A stretch of 6,926 nucleotides of DNA, taken from the NCBI GenBank assembly GCA_021156345.1, contig JAJNDJ010000104.1, positions 1-6,926 of the forward strand. The letters are read 5' to 3'. The notes below the pieces were generated by a model. The model searched no databases. It was given only the letters and a program-made list of their open reading frames with translations, and was not told the origin of the DNA. The position numbers were made by a program, and so were the translations under genes. Origin of the DNA: Rubrobacteraceae bacterium. Lineage in GTDB: Bacteria > Actinomycetota > Rubrobacteria > Rubrobacterales > Rubrobacteraceae. Below are positions 5,591 to 6,926 of the stretch, one piece after another. The stretch's first letter is position 1, and every line of letters starts with the position of its first letter.

Positions 5591-6926
5591 ACACCCCTCG
5601 CATAGTAGTCGCCGGTACCCACTCAGGAGTCGGCAAGACGACTATAGCTTCGGGACTCATGGCCGCGCTCTCCTCAGAGGGCTTTCGTGTCGCCCCCTTC
5701 AAGGTCGGCCCGGACTTTATAGACCCCTCGTACCACACCCTCGCCGCAGACTGGCCGGGACGCAACCTCGACGCCTTCCTCTCAGGCCCCGACCTCATCG
5801 GCCCGCTCTTCGCCTACGGTGCACAGGGTGCTGACATAGCCGTAATCGAAGGCGTCATGGGCCTCTTCGACGGCAAGGGAGGCGGGGATCTCGCCTCCAC
5901 AGCCCACGTCGCCAGGCTGCTCCAAGCACCCATAGTGCTCGTCGTCGACGCCAGGGCGATGGCCCGCTCCGTAGCCGCTATGATCCACGGATATACGACA
6001 TTCGACCCAGCGTCGAGAGTCGCAGGCGCCGTTCTCAACCGCGTCGGCTCCAGAGTCCACGAGACCATGCTCCGCGACGCTATAAAACCCCTCGGCATCC
6101 CCGTCCTCGGCGTCCTGCGCCGCGACGACCATGTACATACGCCGGACAGACATCTCGGCCTCGTCCCCGTCGCCGAACGCCGCCCAGAGGCCGCTCGCTC
6201 GCTCCATGTCCTCGGAAAGATGATCTCCCGTTCTCTAAACCTCGACGGCATAGTTAGGCTTGCCCGATCCGCAGGATCTCTAGAAGCCGAGCCCTGGAGT
6301 CCGGAGACTCCAGACCTGGATCGGTCCTGTGGCGTCCGCGTAGGGGTCGCCACAGGACCGTCGTTCAGCTTCCTGTACCGCGAGAACCTGGAACTGCTGG
6401 AGGGCGCGGGTGCTGAGGTCGTCACCTTCGACCCGACCACCGAGGAGGACTTGCCAGTCGGAACAGACGCTCTCTACCTCGGTGGTGGGTTCCCCGAGAC
6501 CTATGCTGAGGCGCTATCCACGAACGGGCGGATGCGGGAGAGTATCAAGGCCTTTGCAGCTGGTGGGTGTCCAGTAGTCGCCGAGTGCGGCGGACTACTG
6601 TACCTGGTGCGCGAGCTGGACGGGCATCCGATGTGTGGCGTGCTCGACGCAAAGGCCACAATGACTGACCGGCTCACGCTCGGTTACAGGGAAGCCCGCG
6701 CGCTGGCGGACTCGCCGTTGGTCGAGCGGGGCGCCGACGTTCGCGGACACGAGTTCCACTACTCGGCCGTCGAGCCTGTAGCCGGTGAGGGACCGGCCTG
6801 GGATCTGGCCGGTCGTGGTCAGGAAGGTTTCGTGGCCGGTGGCGTGCACGCGAGCTACCTGCACACCCACTGGGCCGCAACACCCGAGTTACCGCGCAGG
6901 CTGGTGCGGGAGGCGTCGCGGAGCGC
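5584..6926 (+). CDS. cobB: Cobyrinate / hydrogenobyrinate a,c-diamide synthase CobB/CbiA (3'-partial)
   Basis: The frame opens at GTG 5584 and is still open at the window end, giving 447 visible residues. The family has about 430-460, so only a short tail should be missing. The enzyme uses ATP and glutamine to amidate the a and c carboxylates of the corrin ring. N-terminal synthetase domain (1 to about 220): P-loop AGTHSGVGKTT (10-20), FKVGPDFIDPSYH, and IEGVMGLFDG (88-97). C-terminal class I glutamine amidotransferase-like domain (about 243-447): LYLGGGFPE (298-305), catalytic Cys335 in VAECGGLLYL, and the ASYLHTHW block with catalytic-histidine candidates His427 and His429. With a CobN-type chelatase next door the substrate is more likely hydrogenobyrinic acid (CobB) than cobyrinic acid (CbiA). 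The sequence alone does not prove this. Leucine codon choice changes sharply between the two domains, and several hairpins lie in the second half. Confidence 0.95.
   Translation, partial: MVDTPRIVVAGTHSGVGKTTIASGLMAALSSEGFRVAPFKVGPDFIDPSYHTLAADWPGRNLDAFLSGPDLIGPLFAYGAQGADIAVIEGVMGLFDGKGGGDLASTAHVARLLQAPIVLVVDARAMARSVAAMIHGYTTFDPASRVAGAVLNRVGSRVHETMLRDAIKPLGIPVLGVLRRDDHVHTPDRHLGLVPVAERRPEAARSLHVLGKMISRSLNLDGIVRLARSAGSLEAEPWSPETPDLDRSCGVRVGVATGPSFSFLYRENLELLEGAGAEVVTFDPTTEEDLPVGTDALYLGGGFPETYAEALSTNGRMRESIKAFAAGGCPVVAECGGLLYLVRELDGHPMCGVLDAKATMTDRLTLGYREARALADSPLVERGADVRGHEFHYSAVEPVAGEGPAWDLAGRGQEGFVAGGVHASYLHTHWAATPELPRRLVREASRS
6294..6313 (+). repeat. Hairpin with 7-bp stem in the cobB interdomain linker
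   Basis: CTGGAGT (6294-6300) and ACTCCAG (6307-6313) are perfect inverted repeats around a 6-base loop. The right arm can also pair with CTGGA at 6316-6320 (through TCCAG at 6309-6313), so two folds compete. It lies 8 bases before the longer inverted repeat at 6322-6360. No T-run follows, so it is not an intrinsic terminator. Confidence 0.7.
6322..6360 (+). repeat. Perfect 13-bp inverted repeat with 13-base loop inside cobB
   Basis: CGGTCCTGTGGCG (6322-6334) is the exact reverse complement of CGCCACAGGACCG (6348-6360), with loop 6335-6347. The repeat codes for the entry to the amidotransferase domain (DRSCGVRVGVATGP). The stem is GC-rich and should be stable in mRNA. No T-run follows. Confidence 0.85.
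6572..6600 (+). repeat. Hairpin over the catalytic-cysteine codon of cobB
   Basis: CAGTAGTC (6572-6579) pairs with GACTACTG (6593-6600), and GCCG (6580-6583) pairs with CGGC (6588-6591). This gives 12 base pairs with one bulged G (6592) and the tetraloop AGTG (6584-6587). The Cys335 codon occupies 6586-6588, at the loop and top of the stem. Confidence 0.8.
6791..6814 (+). repeat. Hairpin with 8-bp stem in the 3' part of cobB
   Basis: GACCGGCC (6791-6798) and GGCCGGTC (6807-6814) are perfect inverted repeats around an 8-base loop. GGCCGGT from the right arm recurs at 6834-6840. This may be a by-product of GC-rich glycine and alanine codons. Confidence 0.65.

Noticed and set aside
6322..6360. 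Intrinsic transcription terminator at the 13-bp inverted repeat
   Set aside because: No T-rich tract follows (TCGTTCAGC) and the coding frame continues through it into the conserved amidotransferase domain.
5814..6440. Open frame of 208 codons on the - strand opposite cobB
   Set aside because: It is antisense to well-conserved CobB motifs, its product has low-complexity Arg/Ser/Thr-rich composition, and such frames are common opposite GC-rich genes.
1..6926. tRNA or rRNA genes, CRISPR arrays, insertion sequences, cobalamin riboswitch
   Set aside because: Coding sequence fills the whole window, no cloverleaf, spaced direct repeats or transposase motifs were seen, and any B12 riboswitch would be expected upstream of the operon, outside the window.

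Overview
The window is one end-to-end stretch of a cobalamin (vitamin B12) corrin-ring operon, all on the + strand. It looks like a high-GC bacterium, most likely an actinobacterium. The grounds are the close match of the CobN sequence to the actinobacterial form, the fused ChlI/ChlD-type chelatase subunit in place of CobS and CobT, and the gene order chelatase-cobO-cobB, which also occurs in mycobacteria. AGG, AGA and ATA codons are used freely, which is unlike Streptomyces and would suit a deep lineage such as Rubrobacteria. That last placement is a weak inference.

Layout: positions 1-3066 are cobN (cobaltochelatase large subunit, 5' end cut off by the window). Positions 3063-5012 are a 649-residue AAA+/VWA chelatase subunit. 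Positions 5009-5590 are cobO (corrinoid adenosyltransferase). Positions 5584 to the window end are cobB (cobyrinate or hydrogenobyrinate a,c-diamide synthase, 3' end cut off, 447 residues visible). Neighbouring genes overlap by 4, 4 and 7 bases and each internal start has a purine-rich ribosome-binding site, so this is a tightly coupled polycistron. There is no intergenic space, and no promoter, terminator, RNA gene, mobile element or CRISPR array is visible.

The genes cover consecutive steps of the late-cobalt-insertion (aerobic-type) route. CobB amidates the a and c side chains, CobN with the AAA+/VWA motor inserts cobalt, and CobO adenosylates the reduced cobalt. The cob(II)yrinate a,c-diamide reductase step is not encoded here.

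The system itself is known. The main anomaly is in cobN: at about 2437-2448 the protein jumps from the NFVKKHA block straight to WGGYAYG, skipping about 48 residues that CobN relatives normally carry, including a conserved RIFGxxPGxYGAG-type motif. The frame is kept. The other observations are at DNA level: a perfect 9-bp tandem duplication in the chelatase gene that forms a four-tract G-quadruplex motif with single-base loops, and in cobB a set of hairpins plus a sharp change in leucine codon choice near the boundary between its two domains.
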